Origin: Thalassospiraceae bacterium LMO-SO8
GTDB taxonomy: Bacteria; Pseudomonadota; Alphaproteobacteria; Rhodospirillales; Casp-alpha2
Length of the DNA stretch: 64,000 nt
Direction of reading: 5' to 3'
Assembly: GCA_031655335.1 (NCBI GenBank)
Contig: CP134226.1
Span: 3,468,001-3,532,000, forward strand
Part shown: positions 21,319 to 30,294 of the stretch, piece after piece
Position numbering within the stretch: position 1 is the first letter of the stretch
How the letters are laid out: each line of letters opens with the position of its first letter
Program-made: the position numbers and the translations under genes
The notes under the pieces: model-generated
The model's input: the letters and a program-made list of their open reading frames with translations, nothing else
Told to the model about the DNA's origin: nothing
The model's database searches: none

Positions 21319-21729
21319 TCAAGCGCCTTCCTGGCCGGGGACCGCGGAAATGATCACCATGGCGTGGGCCAGGGGGTATTCGTCGGTCTGGGAAACGTGG
21401 ACCTGGGCGACCAGGCCGGGCGGCGTCAGGGCGTCGAGCCGCGCCTTGGCCCCCCCGGTAATCAGCATGTAGGGCTGGCCGGTGGGCAGGTTGGCGACCA
21501 CCATGTCCTTCCAGAACACGCCGAGGCGGAATCCGGTGCCGAGCGCCTTGGCGCAGGCTTCCTTGGCGGCGAAGCTTTGGGCGAAGGAGGCCGCCGGATT
21601 CTGCCGGCGGTAGGCCTTTTTCTGCTCACCTTCGGCGAACAGGCGGTCGACGAAACGGTCCCCGAACCGATCCAGCGTGCGCTCGATCCGGCGGATGTCG
21701 CACAGATCCGTGCCGATGCCGATGATCAT
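21319..21729 (-). CDS. acpS: Holo-[acyl-carrier-protein] synthase
   Basis: Transfers 4'-phosphopantetheine from CoA to acyl carrier protein for fatty acid synthesis. The 136-residue protein begins [16 protein letters not shown] with the Mg-binding Asp8, and has the second conserved motif [16 protein letters not shown] with its Glu. It sits between pdxJ and lepB, the usual alphaproteobacterial order. The C-terminus ([16 protein letters not shown]) matches the family's final strands. Confidence 0.95.
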   Translation of the reverse strand: MIIGIGTDLCDIRRIERTLDRFGDRFVDRLFAEGEQKKAYRRQNPAASFAQSFAAKEACAKALGTGFRLGVFWKDMVVANLPTGQPYMLITGGAKARLDALTPPGLVAQVHVSQTDEYPLAHAMVIISAVPGQEGA

Positions 21730-21766
21730 GGGCGCGGTGTCCTGGCCTGCGGGCGGTCCGGCGGCG

Positions 21767-22522
21767 TCACGCGGAGCGTTCGCCCAGGGCCTCGGCCCGG
21801 GCCTGGTCCATGAGGGCGCGCATGCGCTTGATGGCGCTTTCCAGGCCGCCGAAAATCGCCTCGCCGATCAGGAAATGGCCGATGTTCAACTCGGTGATGG
21901 TGGCGATCGCCGCCACCGGCCCGACCGTGTCGAAGGTCAGGCCGTGTCCGGCATGGCACTCCAGGCCGATCGCCTCGGCATGGGCGGCCGCGTCCCTCAC
22001 GCGCTGCAATTGCGCGGCCTGGGTCGCCGGGCCGGCCTCGCAATAGGCGCCGGTGTGAAGTTCGACCACGGGGGCGCCCAGGGCCTTGGCGGCGTCCAAT
22101 TGCACGGGGTCCGGTTCGATGAACAGGGAAACGCGGATGCCGGCGGCGTTCAGGGCGTCGACATAGGGTTTCAGGGACCCCATGCCGCCGGCGGCGTCCA
22201 GGCCGCCTTCGGTCGTCCGTTCCTCGCGCTTTTCCGGCACGATGCAGGCGGCATGCGGCTTGTGGCGCAGCGCGATGGCCAGCATTTCCTCCGTCGCCGC
22301 CATCTCGAAGTTGAGCGGCAGGTCGATCTGCGCCACGAGACGTGCCATGTCGTCGTCGGAAATGTGGCGCCGGTCCTCGCGCAGGTGGGCGGTGATGCCG
22401 TCGGCCCCGGCCTGGGCGGCGGCGCGGGCCGCGCGCACGGGGTCCGGGTGACCGCCGCCGCGGGCGTTGCGGATGGTCGCCACATGGTCGATGTTGACGC
22501 CGAGCCTGAGATATCCGGTCAT
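21767..22522 (-). CDS. pdxJ: Pyridoxine 5'-phosphate synthase
   Basis: Closes the pyridine ring of vitamin B6 from 3-amino-2-oxopropyl phosphate and 1-deoxyxylulose 5-phosphate. A TIM barrel of 251 residues from the ATG at 22522; a TTG three codons earlier is possible, but AAGGAC spaces better to the ATG. Family motifs are [50 protein letters not shown] and AGHGLTF. Followed by acpS after 37 bp. Confidence 0.95.
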   Translation of the reverse strand: MTGYLRLGVNIDHVATIRNARGGGHPDPVRAARAAAQAGADGITAHLREDRRHISDDDMARLVAQIDLPLNFEMAATEEMLAIALRHKPHAACIVPEKREERTTEGGLDAAGGMGSLKPYVDALNAAGIRVSLFIEPDPVQLDAAKALGAPVVELHTGAYCEAGPATQAAQLQRVRDAAAHAEAIGLECHAGHGLTFDTVGPVAAIATITELNIGHFLIGEAIFGGLESAIKRMRALMDQARAEALGERSA

Positions 22523-22544
22523 CGTCTTCAAGTCCTTGCCTGCC

Positions 22545-24707
22545 TTAGCCTTTCGCGCGTTCGACCGAGTTGACGGCGGGCGACGCGCGCAGCGCCGCGA
22601 TGATGTCGGTCAGGTGCTTGACGTCGCGCACCTCGACATCGATCAGCATGTCGAAGAAATCGGTCGAACGGTTGATGATCTTGAGGTTGGAGATATTGCC
22701 GTCGTTCTTGGCGATCATGGTCGACAGATCGCCGAGCGATCCCGGCGCGTTGGCGACGGTGACATGGACGCGGCCGACATGCAGGTCGTGCCGCGCCTCG
22801 CCCCGGTCCCAGGCCAGGTCGAGCCAGCGTTCCGGCTCGTCCCCGTAGCCTTCCAGGGTGTCGCAGTCGATGGTGTGCACGGTGACGCCCCGGCCCGTGG
22901 TGACGATGCCGACGATGCGGTCGCCCGGCAAGGGGTGGCAGCAGCCCGCGAAATGCATGGCCATGCCCGGGATCAGGCCCTGGATCGGGACGCCGCCGCC
23001 CTCGCCCTTGTCCTTGCCGCGCTTGCGGCTGCGCGCCTCGGACAGCGGCACGACGATGTCGTCGCCTTCCTTCTTCTTGCGCTTGGCCCGGGGATAGACG
23101 GCCTCCAATACTTCGCGGCCGCTCAGATTGCCCAGGCCGACGGCGACGTAAACATCCTCGACCGATGCCTGGGTCAGCTTTTTCAGAACGCCGGTTAATC
23201 CTTTGTCCGTAAGTTCATAATCGGCTTCCTTAAAGCTGCGTTGAAGGATGGATCGGCCGAGCTTTTCGTATTCCTCGCGCTCCTGCAAGCGCACGAAACG
23301 ACGGATGCGCGCCCGCGCCTTGCCGGTCACCACGAAGCGCTCCCACGTCGGGTTGGGGGTCTGCGCCTTGGAGGTCACGATCTCGACCTGGTCGCCGTTC
23401 CGCAGCTCCGTGCGCAGCGGCATCATCTTGCCGTTGATCTTGGCACCGACGCAGTGGTCGCCGACCTCGGAATGGACGGCATAGGCGAAGTCGACGGTGG
23501 TCGCCCCGCGCGGCAGGTTGATCAGGTCGCCGCGCGGCGTGAAGCAGAACACCTGGTCCTGGAACATCTCCATCTTGGAGTGCTCCAACACCTCCTCGGG
23601 ATCCGAGGCATGTTCCAGAATGTCCAGCAGTTCGCGCAGCCAACGGTATTGGGTGCCGTCCTTGGCCGGGCCGCCCTGCTTGTAATTCCAATGGGCGGCG
23701 ACGCCCAGTTCGGCCACTTCGTGCATCACCCGGGTGCGGATTTGCAGTTCGATGCGCTGTTGGTGCGGGCCGAACACGCCGGTATGAAGCGACTGGTAGC
23801 CGTTCGGCTTGGGCATGGAGATGTAGTCCTTGAACCGCCCCGGCACGACCCGATAGGCGTTATGCGCCACGCCAAGCGCCTTGTAGCAGTCCTCAATACT
23901 GTTCACGGTGATGCGGAAGGCCATGATGTCCGACAGCTGTTCGAACCCGACGTCGTGCTTCTGCATCTTGCGCCAGATCGAATAGGGCGACTTCTCGCGG
24001 CCGTTGACTTCGGCCTCGATGCCATTCTCCGCCAGGGTTTCCGACAGTTCGCCGATGATCTTGGGCACCAGTTCCCCACCCTGCTCGCGCAGGGTGTCCA
24101 GGCGCTTGACCACGGCGCGGCGCGCTTCCGGGTTGATCTCGGCGAAGGCCAGGTCCTCAAGCTCGGTCTTGATTTCCTGCATGCCGATGCGTTCGGCCAG
24201 CGGCGCATAGATGTCCATGGTTTCCATGGCGATGCGGCGGCGCTTTTCGTCGCTTTTGATGTAATGCAGGGTCCGCATGTTGTGCAGGCGGTCGGCCAGC
24301 TTGACCAGCAGAACGCGGATGTCCTCGGACATCGCGAGCACCAGTTTGCGGAAGTTTTCCGCCTGCTTGGCGCGGTCCGACTGGAATTCGATGCGGGTCA
24401 GCTTGGTCACGCCGTCGACCAGCTGCGCGACCTCGTTGCCGAAGTGGGAGCGGATATCCTCCAGCGTCGCCACCGTGTCCTCGATGGTGTCGTGCAGCAG
24501 GGCTGTTTCGATGGTCGCGCTGTCGACGCGGTAGGAGGTGAGAATCCCCGCGACCTCGATGGGGTGCGAGAAGTACGGGTCGCCCGAGGCGCGCTTTTGC
24601 GAACCGTGCGCCTTCATGGCGAACACGTAGGCACCGTTGATTCCGACCTCGTCCGCGTTGGGATCGTAGGCCTTGACCCGTTCAACTAGTTCGAACTGGC
24701 GGATCAC
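22545..24707 (-). CDS. rsh: Bifunctional (p)ppGpp synthetase/hydrolase (RSH)
   Basis: Makes and degrades the stringent-response alarmone (p)ppGpp. The 720-residue protein has an HD hydrolase domain (about 25-180; His48 in YFSHPIE and LLHDTIEDT at 71-79), a synthetase domain (about 230-345; [18 protein letters not shown]), a TGS domain (about 385-445), a helical and zinc-finger-like region ([12 protein letters not shown]), and a C-terminal ACT domain (about 645-718). The intact HD motif indicates a hydrolase-competent Rel/SpoT type, the usual single long RSH of alphaproteobacteria. Lies downstream of rpoZ, like the E. coli rpoZ-spoT pair. Confidence 0.95.
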   Translation of the reverse strand: MIRQFELVERVKAYDPNADEVGINGAYVFAMKAHGSQKRASGDPYFSHPIEVAGILTSYRVDSATIETALLHDTIEDTVATLEDIRSHFGNEVAQLVDGVTKLTRIEFQSDRAKQAENFRKLVLAMSEDIRVLLVKLADRLHNMRTLHYIKSDEKRRRIAMETMDIYAPLAERIGMQEIKTELEDLAFAEINPEARRAVVKRLDTLREQGGELVPKIIGELSETLAENGIEAEVNGREKSPYSIWRKMQKHDVGFEQLSDIMAFRITVNSIEDCYKALGVAHNAYRVVPGRFKDYISMPKPNGYQSLHTGVFGPHQQRIELQIRTRVMHEVAELGVAAHWNYKQGGPAKDGTQYRWLRELLDILEHASDPEEVLEHSKMEMFQDQVFCFTPRGDLINLPRGATTVDFAYAVHSEVGDHCVGAKINGKMMPLRTELRNGDQVEIVTSKAQTPNPTWERFVVTGKARARIRRFVRLQEREEYEKLGRSILQRSFKEADYELTDKGLTGVLKKLTQASVEDVYVAVGLGNLSGREVLEAVYPRAKRKKKEGDDIVVPLSEARSRKRGKDKGEGGGVPIQGLIPGMAMHFAGCCHPLPGDRIVGIVTTGRGVTVHTIDCDTLEGYGDEPERWLDLAWDRGEARHDLHVGRVHVTVANAPGSLGDLSTMIAKNDGNISNLKIINRSTDFFDMLIDVEVRDVKHLTDIIAALRASPAVNSVERAKG

Positions 24708-24811
24708 GAAGGGGGCGCCTTATCCAGTTAATACCGGGACGCCGCCCTCAAATTGCCGAAACGCGCGGCACGGCCACGGTTCCGGTCGGGAATGTGTCAT
24801 GGACGAGGACT

Positions 24812-25237
24812 TTAGTCCTCCAGCCCAATCTCCGCATCCTTGAAAACGACGTCTGCCCCCATCGTAGCAGGGTCCGCGCCGTCGTCCACGTCCAAAGTAT
24901 CGTCGTCGTCCTCATCGTCCGACGCGGACGCGCCGGCATTCGCCGACATGGCGGACAACTGCATGGTTTCCGGAATGGCGGGATCCAGGTCTTCGATGGA
25001 TTCCTCCATCTGCACGTACTTCTGCATGCCCTTGATCAGGGATTCCTCGAGTTCCGGCAGAGTGATGGCTTCCTCGGCGATTTCGCGCAGGGCAACGACC
25101 GGATTCTTGTCGTTGTCGCGGTCAAGGGCCAGCGGCGCGCCGGCCGAAATGTGGCGGGCACGCTGCGCCGCGAGCATGACCAGCTCGAAGCGGTTGGGGA
25201 TTTTCAGAACGCAATCTTCGACCGTAACGCGGGCCAT
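24812..25237 (-). CDS. rpoZ: RNA polymerase omega subunit
   Basis: Small subunit that helps assemble RNA polymerase and contributes to ppGpp binding. The ATG at 25237 follows GGAGG and gives 141 residues. The conserved core is [31 protein letters not shown] (here described in two parts: [16 protein letters not shown] and AAQRARHIS), then [12 protein letters not shown]. It is longer than the roughly 90-residue E. coli protein because of an acidic C-terminal tail (about 104-123, rich in Asp) and a short ending. Directly upstream of rsh. Confidence 0.93.
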   Translation of the reverse strand: MARVTVEDCVLKIPNRFELVMLAAQRARHISAGAPLALDRDNDKNPVVALREIAEEAITLPELEESLIKGMQKYVQMEESIEDLDPAIPETMQLSAMSANAGASASDDEDDDDTLDVDDGADPATMGADVVFKDAEIGLED

Positions 25238-25340
25238 GCGGAACCTCCGGGGTCGGAATGTCAGGAATATGGGTCGCCAATCATTGGCAAGGCTGTGGGT
25301 TATATGCCCGGGCGCACGGATTTTCAAGCCTTTCGGCGAA

Positions 25341-25883
25341 TTATTCGGGGGCCTGCCATTCCGTGCCCAGATAGCCCCCGGCGTCGGCCAAGGGGCGAAT
25401 TTCCTGATCCGCCGGCAGCTCGGCGCAGAGCGCTTCGATCGTGCGGCCCAGCACGGGATGACGCCAGCCGGGTGCGACGTCGCGGATCGGCAGCAAGGCG
25501 AAGGCGCGCGCATGCAGACGCGGATGCGGCACTTCCAGGTCGCCCGTCAATACCCGGTCACCGAAGGTCAGCAGGTCGAGGTCCAGGATGCGCGCCGCGT
25601 TGCGTTCGCCGCGCCGGCGCCCGAACCGGGTTTCGATGTCCAACAGAGCCGCCATCAGGGCGTCGGGGGGCAGGTCCGTGGCCACGGCGACGGCGCCGTT
25701 GACGAACCAGGGCTGGTCGGAAACCGGCACGGGGGCGGTTTCATACCATCCGGCATGGGCCGTGATCGCGACCCCGGGATGTTGTGAAAGAACCTGCAAC
25801 GCGGCCCCGCAGGTGGCGCGCGGCGGCCCGAATTCCGCGGTCGGCAGGTTGCCGCCGACGCCGATGACGATGGGCCCACTCAC
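25341..25883 (-). CDS. folK: 2-amino-4-hydroxy-6-hydroxymethyldihydropteridine pyrophosphokinase
   Basis: Adds pyrophosphate from ATP to hydroxymethyl-dihydropterin in folate synthesis. The 180-residue protein opens [11 protein letters not shown] and carries the HPPK signature region [16 protein letters not shown] (with the paired metal-binding aspartates) and [16 protein letters not shown]. The start is a GTG at 25883. It is the first gene of the leftward block that continues with rpoZ and rsh, and is divergent from the NYN-domain gene. Confidence 0.92.
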   Translation of the reverse strand: MSGPIVIGVGGNLPTAEFGPPRATCGAALQVLSQHPGVAITAHAGWYETAPVPVSDQPWFVNGAVAVATDLPPDALMAALLDIETRFGRRRGERNAARILDLDLLTFGDRVLTGDLEVPHPRLHARAFALLPIRDVAPGWRHPVLGRTIEALCAELPADQEIRPLADAGGYLGTEWQAPE

Positions 25884-25940
25884 GCCGGAAACCCTAGGCC
25901 GGCGGGCGTTGAATCCTTGTGCTTGGGGGCAATGGGGCTT

Positions 25941-25980
25941 AAGTGTTTCATGATTGGCACTGTGTAAAAATTTAACACTT
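25941..25980. promoter_or_regulatory. Inverted repeats in the folK / NYN-gene divergent region
   Basis: In an AT-rich intergenic stretch, AAGTGTT (25941-25947) and AACACTT (25974-25980) form an inverted repeat. Inside it, 25962-25978 reads as an imperfect palindrome GTGT-N-AAA-N-TTT-N-ACAC. This could be an operator for the rightward NYN gene, whose ATG is about 20 bp away. The binding protein is unknown. Confidence 0.4.
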
Positions 25981-25999
25981 TGATTTCACCAAGGGATTG

Positions 26000-26626
26000 A
26001 TGGAAATGAATTTTTATCCTGAAGAACGCGTCGCCCTGTTCATCGATGGCTCCAACCTCTACGCCGCCGCCCGGGCCCTCAACTTCGACATCGACTACAA
26101 GCGCCTGCTGGCCGTTTTCTCTGGAAAATGCCGCTTGGTGCGGGCCTTCTACTACACGGCCATGGTCGAGGACCAGGAGTATTCACCGATCCGCCCCCTC
26201 GTCGACTGGCTCGACTACAACGGCTACACCATGGTCACCAAGCCGACCAAGGAATTCACGGATTCCGCCGGACGGCGCAAGATCAAGGGCAACATGGACA
26301 TCGAACTGGCCATCGACGTGATGGAAATGGCCGACAAGCTCGACCATATCGTGCTGTTCTCCGGCGACGGCGATTTCCGCCGCCTGGTCGACGCCGTGCA
26401 ACGCAAGGGCTGCCGGGTCAGCGTCGTGTCCACCGTGCGCTCGCAGCCGCCCATGGTCGCCGATGAACTGCGCCGTCAGGCCGATATCTTCGTCGAACTG
26501 CAAAGCCTGCAATCGGCCATCCAGCGTGCTGGCGGTCCGTCCAACAACGCCCTGCCCGACGACGATGACGATTATGACGACGACGATTACGACGACGAAG
26601 GCGAGGCCGAGGTCGAAGTCGTCTGA
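26000..26626 (+). CDS. NYN domain protein (LabA/DUF88 type, predicted RNase fold)
   Basis: A 208-residue protein with a PIN-like NYN domain (about 8-160). The expected acidic metal-binding residues are seen: Asp16 in LFIDGSNLYAA, the Asp/Glu in GNMDIELAIDVM, and FSGDGDFRRLVD. Such proteins are predicted metal-dependent RNases, but few have been tested. The C-terminus is an extraordinarily acidic tail of about 20 residues (almost all Asp, with Tyr and Glu). The start could be the ATG at 26000 or 26006, both after AAGGG. The uracil-DNA glycosylase gene follows only 5 bp later, suggesting an operon. Confidence 0.85.
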   Translation: MEMNFYPEERVALFIDGSNLYAAARALNFDIDYKRLLAVFSGKCRLVRAFYYTAMVEDQEYSPIRPLVDWLDYNGYTMVTKPTKEFTDSAGRRKIKGNMDIELAIDVMEMADKLDHIVLFSGDGDFRRLVDAVQRKGCRVSVVSTVRSQPPMVADELRRQADIFVELQSLQSAIQRAGGPSNNALPDDDDDYDDDDYDDEGEAEVEVV

Positions 26627-26631
26627 GCCGC

Positions 26632-27276
26632 ATGCCGCCCGCGTTTCAGGACCCGCCCCGCGACTGCGCGAAATGCCCGCGACTGGCCGGCTTTCGCACC
26701 GCCAACCGCGCCGCCTTTCCCGATTGGCACAATGCCCCCGTCCCCGCGTTCGGGCCGCTTGACGCGCGGCTTCTGATCGTCGGGCTGGCGCCCGGGCTGC
26801 GCGGCGCCAACCGCACGGCGCGGCCGTTCACCGGGGATTACGCCGGTGACCTGCTGTATCCCACGCTTGGCGAGTTCGGCTGGACCGAGGGCGCCTATGG
26901 CGCCGCGCCGGACGACGGGCTGCGCCTCAAGGGCTGCCGCATCACCAACGCGGTGCGCTGCGTGCCGCCGGAAAACAAGCCGACGGGGGCTGAATGCAAG
27001 GCCTGCCGTCCCTATCTCGCGGACGAAATCGCGGCCATGGAGAATTTGCGGGTGATTCTGGCCCTGGGCGGCGTCGCCCATGCCAACGTGCTGGCGACAT
27101 TGGACGAGCGGAAAAAGGATTTCCCCTTCGGCCACGGCAATCGCCATGTCCTGACCTCGGGCCGGCGATTGATCGACAGCTACCATTGCTCGCGCTACAA
27201 CACCAACACGGGCCGCCTGACCCCGGACATGTTCCGCGACGTGTTCGCCGCCATCGCGGGCCTGATGACGGCCTGA
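26632..27276 (+). CDS. Family 5 uracil-DNA glycosylase (UDGb type, Fe-S)
   Basis: Predicted base-excision repair enzyme that removes uracil, and often hypoxanthine or other deaminated bases, from DNA. The 214 residues have four cysteines placed for a 4Fe-4S cluster: Cys12 and Cys15 (CAKC), Cys110 and Cys125. Motif A is GLAPGLRGANRTARPFTGD (Ala-Pro-Gly without the catalytic Asp/Asn of other families, as in family 5). Motif B near the end is YHCSRYNTNTGRL. It is separated by 5 bp from the NYN gene and followed by the DUF4169 gene. Confidence 0.88.
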   Translation: MPPAFQDPPRDCAKCPRLAGFRTANRAAFPDWHNAPVPAFGPLDARLLIVGLAPGLRGANRTARPFTGDYAGDLLYPTLGEFGWTEGAYGAAPDDGLRLKGCRITNAVRCVPPENKPTGAECKACRPYLADEIAAMENLRVILALGGVAHANVLATLDERKKDFPFGHGNRHVLTSGRRLIDSYHCSRYNTNTGRLTPDMFRDVFAAIAGLMTA

Positions 27277-27296
27277 CCCGCCATTCATCCCCCCGG

Positions 27297-27340
27297 AACA
27301 AGGGCTTGGCGGCAAGCGGTTGTTCGGGTTATCGTTTTTT
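27297..27340 (+). terminator. Hairpin with downstream T-run after the UDG gene (weak)
   Basis: AACAA-GG-GCTTG pairs with CAAGC-GG-TTGTT around a GCGG loop (27297-27324), an interrupted ten-pair stem. Six T residues follow at 27335-27340, ten bases after the stem, which is too far for a standard terminator, so it may be only a processing or attenuation hairpin. Confidence 0.35.
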
Positions 27341-27386
27341 CAGGCGCCCCGTCAGCGGGAACGCCGGTGCGAACGGAGGGACGGAG

Positions 27387-27587
27387 ATGGCCGCGGACAT
27401 CGTCAACTTACGTCAATACCGCAAGGAAAAGCAGCGCCAGGAGCGCGCGCGGATCGCGGAACAGAACCGGGCCCGGTTCGGCCGTGACAAGGCGCAGCGG
27501 CGGGAAGACGAGACGGACCGCCGACGCCGCGACCAAGACCTGGACGGCAAGCAGATCGACCCCGAAAGCGACAAGCCCGCGGGCTGA
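27387..27587 (+). CDS. Small basic DUF4169 family protein
   Basis: A 66-residue, highly charged protein starting MAADIVNLRQYRKEKQR and containing AEQNRARFGRDKAQRRED. This fits DUF4169, a small alphaproteobacterial family of unknown function whose members begin with a similar VNLRQ-R-K motif and contain NRARFGR. It is predicted to be mostly helical and nucleic-acid-like in charge. GGAGGG and GGAG precede the ATG. It is on the same strand as the NYN and UDG genes, 110 bp downstream. Confidence 0.75.
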   Translation: MAADIVNLRQYRKEKQRQERARIAEQNRARFGRDKAQRREDETDRRRRDQDLDGKQIDPESDKPAG

Positions 27588-27631
27588 ACCGCGGGCCTGA
27601 TGCCACAGGTATTCGGTTTCACGTCAACCGA

Positions 27632-27862
27632 TCAATGGCTGTGGGCCTCGTCCGGTTCCAAGAGCCGATGCAGATGAACGATCACATATTTCATGTTGGC
27701 GTCGTCCACATGGGCCTGCGACGCGCCGCGCCAGGCGGTCAGCGCCTTGGCGTAGCTGGGGTAGATGCCGACGATTTCCAGGTTCTCCGGGTCAACGAAA
27801 TCCTGGCCCTGGGGGTCGGTTACCTTGCCCCCGAACACGAGATGCAGAAGCGCATTCGACAT
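27632..27862 (-). CDS. Small DUF4170 family protein
   Basis: A 76-residue protein containing LLHLVFGGKVTDPQG, IVGIYPSYAKALTAWRGAS and MKYVIVHLHRLLEPD. This matches my recollection of DUF4170, a conserved small alphaproteobacterial family of unknown function. No signal peptide or membrane segment. The ATG at 27862 is preceded by AAAAGGG eight bases upstream. It converges with the DUF4169 gene and is divergent from the GST gene. Confidence 0.7.
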   Translation of the reverse strand: MSNALLHLVFGGKVTDPQGQDFVDPENLEIVGIYPSYAKALTAWRGASQAHVDDANMKYVIVHLHRLLEPDEAHSH

Positions 27863-27970
27863 GATTAGTCCCTTTTCATTGTTTCGGCTGCCTCTGAATG
27901 TCTCCTCACGGATTGTTCATCCGCGGACCAACTGTTATTCCGCCGCATTCACTGGCGGTCGGCTGATTTT

Positions 27971-27985
27971 GCCCTAAACTAGGGC
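27971..27985. promoter_or_regulatory. Short palindrome upstream of the GST gene
   Basis: GCCCTA-AAC-TAGGGC is a 6-bp inverted repeat located about 105 bp before the GST start codon in the 226-bp divergent region. Operator-like, but no regulator can be named, and such short palindromes also arise by chance. Confidence 0.3.
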
Positions 27986-28088
27986 CAATCCCGCGGACGG
28001 GCAATACGCCCTACGTCCAGTCCCGCCGCTCCGCGTTCGCGCGCCGGGCACCGCGGCCACCGAAACCACTGAAAGGTCTGCAACGACA

Positions 28089-28787
28089 ATGATCGACCTC
28101 TATTCCTGGCCCACGCCCAACGGGCACAAAGTCCATATCATGCTCGAGGAAACCGGGCTTGCGTACAACATCCACCCCATCAACATCCAAAAGGGCGACC
28201 AGTTCCAGCCCGAGTTCCTGAAAATCTCGCCGAACAACCGCATCCCGGCAATCGTCGATCAGGACGGCCCCGGCGGGAAGCCCTACTCCCTGTTCGAAAG
28301 CGGCGCCATTCTGATCTATCTGGCCGAGAAGACCGGCAAGTTCCTGCCGACCGACCCCACGACCAAGTACGACACCCTGCAATGGCTGATGTGGCAGATG
28401 GGCGGCATCGGTCCGATGTTCGGTCAGGCCCATCATTTCCGCGGCTATGCGCCGGTGGAAATTCCCTACGCCGTCGACCGTTACACCAAGGAAGCCGGAC
28501 GGCTGTACGGCATTCTCGACAAGCGTTTGGGGGAATCGGCCTATCTCGCCGGGCCCGACTACACCATCGCCGACATCGCGACCTTCCCCTGGACCCGGTC
28601 GATCGACCGCCAGGGCCATTCCCTCGACGACTTCCCCAACGTGAAGCGCTGGTCCGCCGACATCAACGCGCGGCCAGCCGTGCAGCGCGGCTGCCAGGTG
28701 CTGGAAGATGTGCGCGGCGAGCGCAAGCCGCTGTCCGACGAGGAACGGGCGGTGATGTTCGGCGACAAGCAGTTCGCGAAACGCTGA
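28089..28787 (+). CDS. Glutathione S-transferase, YfcG/YghU-like disulfide reductase
   Basis: A 232-residue GST of the Nu class, close in sequence to E. coli YfcG, which reduces disulfides with glutathione. The N-terminal thioredoxin-like domain has WPTPNGHKVHIMLEE with Thr9 and Asn11 (the residues that replace the usual Ser/Cys/Tyr), and SPNNRIPAIVD plus LFESGAILIYLAEKTG. The helical C-terminal domain has LQWLMWQMGGIGPMFGQAHHF and YTIADIATFPW. Likely monocistronic, ending in a strong terminator. Confidence 0.92.
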   Translation: MIDLYSWPTPNGHKVHIMLEETGLAYNIHPINIQKGDQFQPEFLKISPNNRIPAIVDQDGPGGKPYSLFESGAILIYLAEKTGKFLPTDPTTKYDTLQWLMWQMGGIGPMFGQAHHFRGYAPVEIPYAVDRYTKEAGRLYGILDKRLGESAYLAGPDYTIADIATFPWTRSIDRQGHSLDDFPNVKRWSADINARPAVQRGCQVLEDVRGERKPLSDEERAVMFGDKQFAKR

Positions 28788-28801
28788 TTATCCGAATTCG
28801 G

Positions 28802-28840
28802 GGCCGCGCCGGGGCATGCCCGGCGCGGCCTTTCGGTTTT
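28802..28840 (+). terminator. Rho-independent terminator of the GST gene
   Basis: A perfect 12-bp GC-rich stem, GGCCGCGCCGGG (28802-28813) against CCCGGCGCGGCC (28819-28830), with a five-base loop, followed by TTTCGGTTTT. It begins 14 bp after the GST stop codon. Confidence 0.88.
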
Positions 28841-28901
28841 AAGGGGCGGGTTGCGCCTCGCGTTTATCGCGACGTCGCACCCCGCGTTGACCGCGTCAGG
28901 C

Positions 28902-29384
28902 TCAACTCGGTTTGACGAATTTCAAGGCGGCCGTCAGTCTCGGATGAGACCGGTAACTCGTCGCCCGGTGCCATAATTCACCATCGAATATCACCAGTCT
29001 TCCCGGCCTGGGCGGCAACCCCTGAATCAGGTTGTTGACGATGAACTGCGTCTCGCCGCCTTCATCGACGTCATATTGGGGGGTGATGTAGAACAGGCAG
29101 GTATAGACATGGCCATCCTGGTGAAAGTACGGACGGTCGTTCGGCAGGAACAGGTTGACGTAGGCGCGTTGTAATTCCAGGCCCTTCAATCGGTCGAACG
29201 CGGATGTTGCGACGCCGGCCAGGAAATTGAAAACGTCGGGGTTCTCCAGCTCAAATATCATCCCGACAGGTTCTAATTCCGGCCGGTCTCTTTCTCCGTA
29301 TTCAAATTTGCTGCCATGTAAAAAGAGCTCATAAAGCTCTTTGTTCTGTTGCTCTGTGATGAGGTCGTCGTACGGAGAAATCAT
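28902..29384 (-). CDS. Small 2-oxoglutarate/Fe(II)-dependent oxygenase
   Basis: A 160-residue protein with a complete prolyl-hydroxylase-like facial triad: His88 and Asp90 (YFHQDG), His139 (ELWHRAT), and Arg149 (SHPRLT) for the co-substrate carboxylate. ETQFIVNNLIQGLPPRPGRLVIFDG is the typical second-half core, here spanning about 111-135. The substrate is unknown; peptide hydroxylation and small-molecule oxidation are both possible. The gene and its 155-bp upstream gap are visibly less GC-rich than neighbours, suggesting later arrival. Convergent with the GST gene across its terminator. Confidence 0.8.
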   Translation of the reverse strand: MISPYDDLITEQQNKELYELFLHGSKFEYGERDRPELEPVGMIFELENPDVFNFLAGVATSAFDRLKGLELQRAYVNLFLPNDRPYFHQDGHVYTCLFYITPQYDVDEGGETQFIVNNLIQGLPPRPGRLVIFDGELWHRATSYRSHPRLTAALKFVKPS

Positions 29385-29539
29385 TTTTCCCTCAATTTAG
29401 GCTGCGCCGTGTATTGGGCTGGAATTCTGGCTTTCAAAATGGGCGGGAACGATATCTTTCCCGAAAAACTTATTCAACCGATCCCCGTCTTCCGCCGGCG
29501 CGGCCCATCCCTGCGGCCCATCCCTGCAACCAAGGGCCG

Positions 29540-30289
29540 TCATCCGTAACGCTGCTGTTTCCAGGGATCGCCCAGATTGTGATAGCCCCGGGTTTCCCAG
29601 TAGCCGGGGGCGTCCTTTTCCAGGAAGGTGATCTGGCGCAGCCATTTGGCGCTTTTCCAGAAATACAATGACGGCACCACGGCCCGCGCCGGGCCGCCGT
29701 GGTCGCGGGCCAACGCCTCGCCGCCCCAGGAATGGGCGATCAGGGACGCCTCGGCCAGGAAATGGTCAAGCGGCAGGTTGGTGGTATAGCCGTCGTGACT
29801 GTGCAGCACGGCGAAGGCCGCGCCCGCCCGCAGGCCCGCCGCCTCGGCCAGGGTTCTGACCGCGACGCCGCCCCAACGGTTGTCGTACTTCGACCAGGAC
29901 GTGACGCAGTGGATGTCCGTGGTCAGATCGGCCTGCGGCAGGGCCAGGAACTGGGCCCAGGACAGGGTCAGGGGCCGTTCGACGGCGCCCAGGACCTTCA
30001 GTTCCCATTGATCGGTCGGCACCAGGGGCCGGTGGCCCAGATCCAACACCGGCCAGTCCTTGGCGAGATGCTGGCCCGGCGGCAAGCGCCCGCCCCCGTC
30101 CATGCGTCGGCTCTGCGGCTGGCGCTGATCCCGCGCCCATTGTTCCTTGGTCTGGGTCAATTTGGTTTCCGGCGGCGGCGCGGTCAACGAAGCGTCCTTT
30201 TCCGCCTGGGCCTTCATGTCGCCCAACAGCGAGCCCGCGCGCCCGGCGAACAGGTCCTTGAAGCGGTCGTCGTCACCACCGCCCGGCAT
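29540..30289 (-). CDS. Sulfite oxidase-like molybdopterin oxidoreductase
   Basis: A 249-residue protein with the molybdopterin-binding SUOX fold. The molybdenum-ligand Cys is Cys128 in TTDIHCVTSWSKYDNRW; other family elements are LPLDHFLAEASLIAHSW and PARAVVPSLYFWKSAKWLRQI. There is no signal peptide and no dimerisation domain, so it is a short cytosolic sulfite-oxidase-like enzyme of unknown substrate rather than a periplasmic MsrP. The stop is TAA-type near 29540 and the start lies 5 bp after smpB, so co-transcription with dapA-smpB is likely. moaC and moeA in this window supply cofactor synthesis. Confidence 0.87.
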   Translation of the reverse strand: MPGGGDDDRFKDLFAGRAGSLLGDMKAQAEKDASLTAPPPETKLTQTKEQWARDQRQPQSRRMDGGGRLPPGQHLAKDWPVLDLGHRPLVPTDQWELKVLGAVERPLTLSWAQFLALPQADLTTDIHCVTSWSKYDNRWGGVAVRTLAEAAGLRAGAAFAVLHSHDGYTTNLPLDHFLAEASLIAHSWGGEALARDHGGPARAVVPSLYFWKSAKWLRQITFLEKDAPGYWETRGYHNLGDPWKQQRYG

Positions 30290-30294
30290 CGGGT

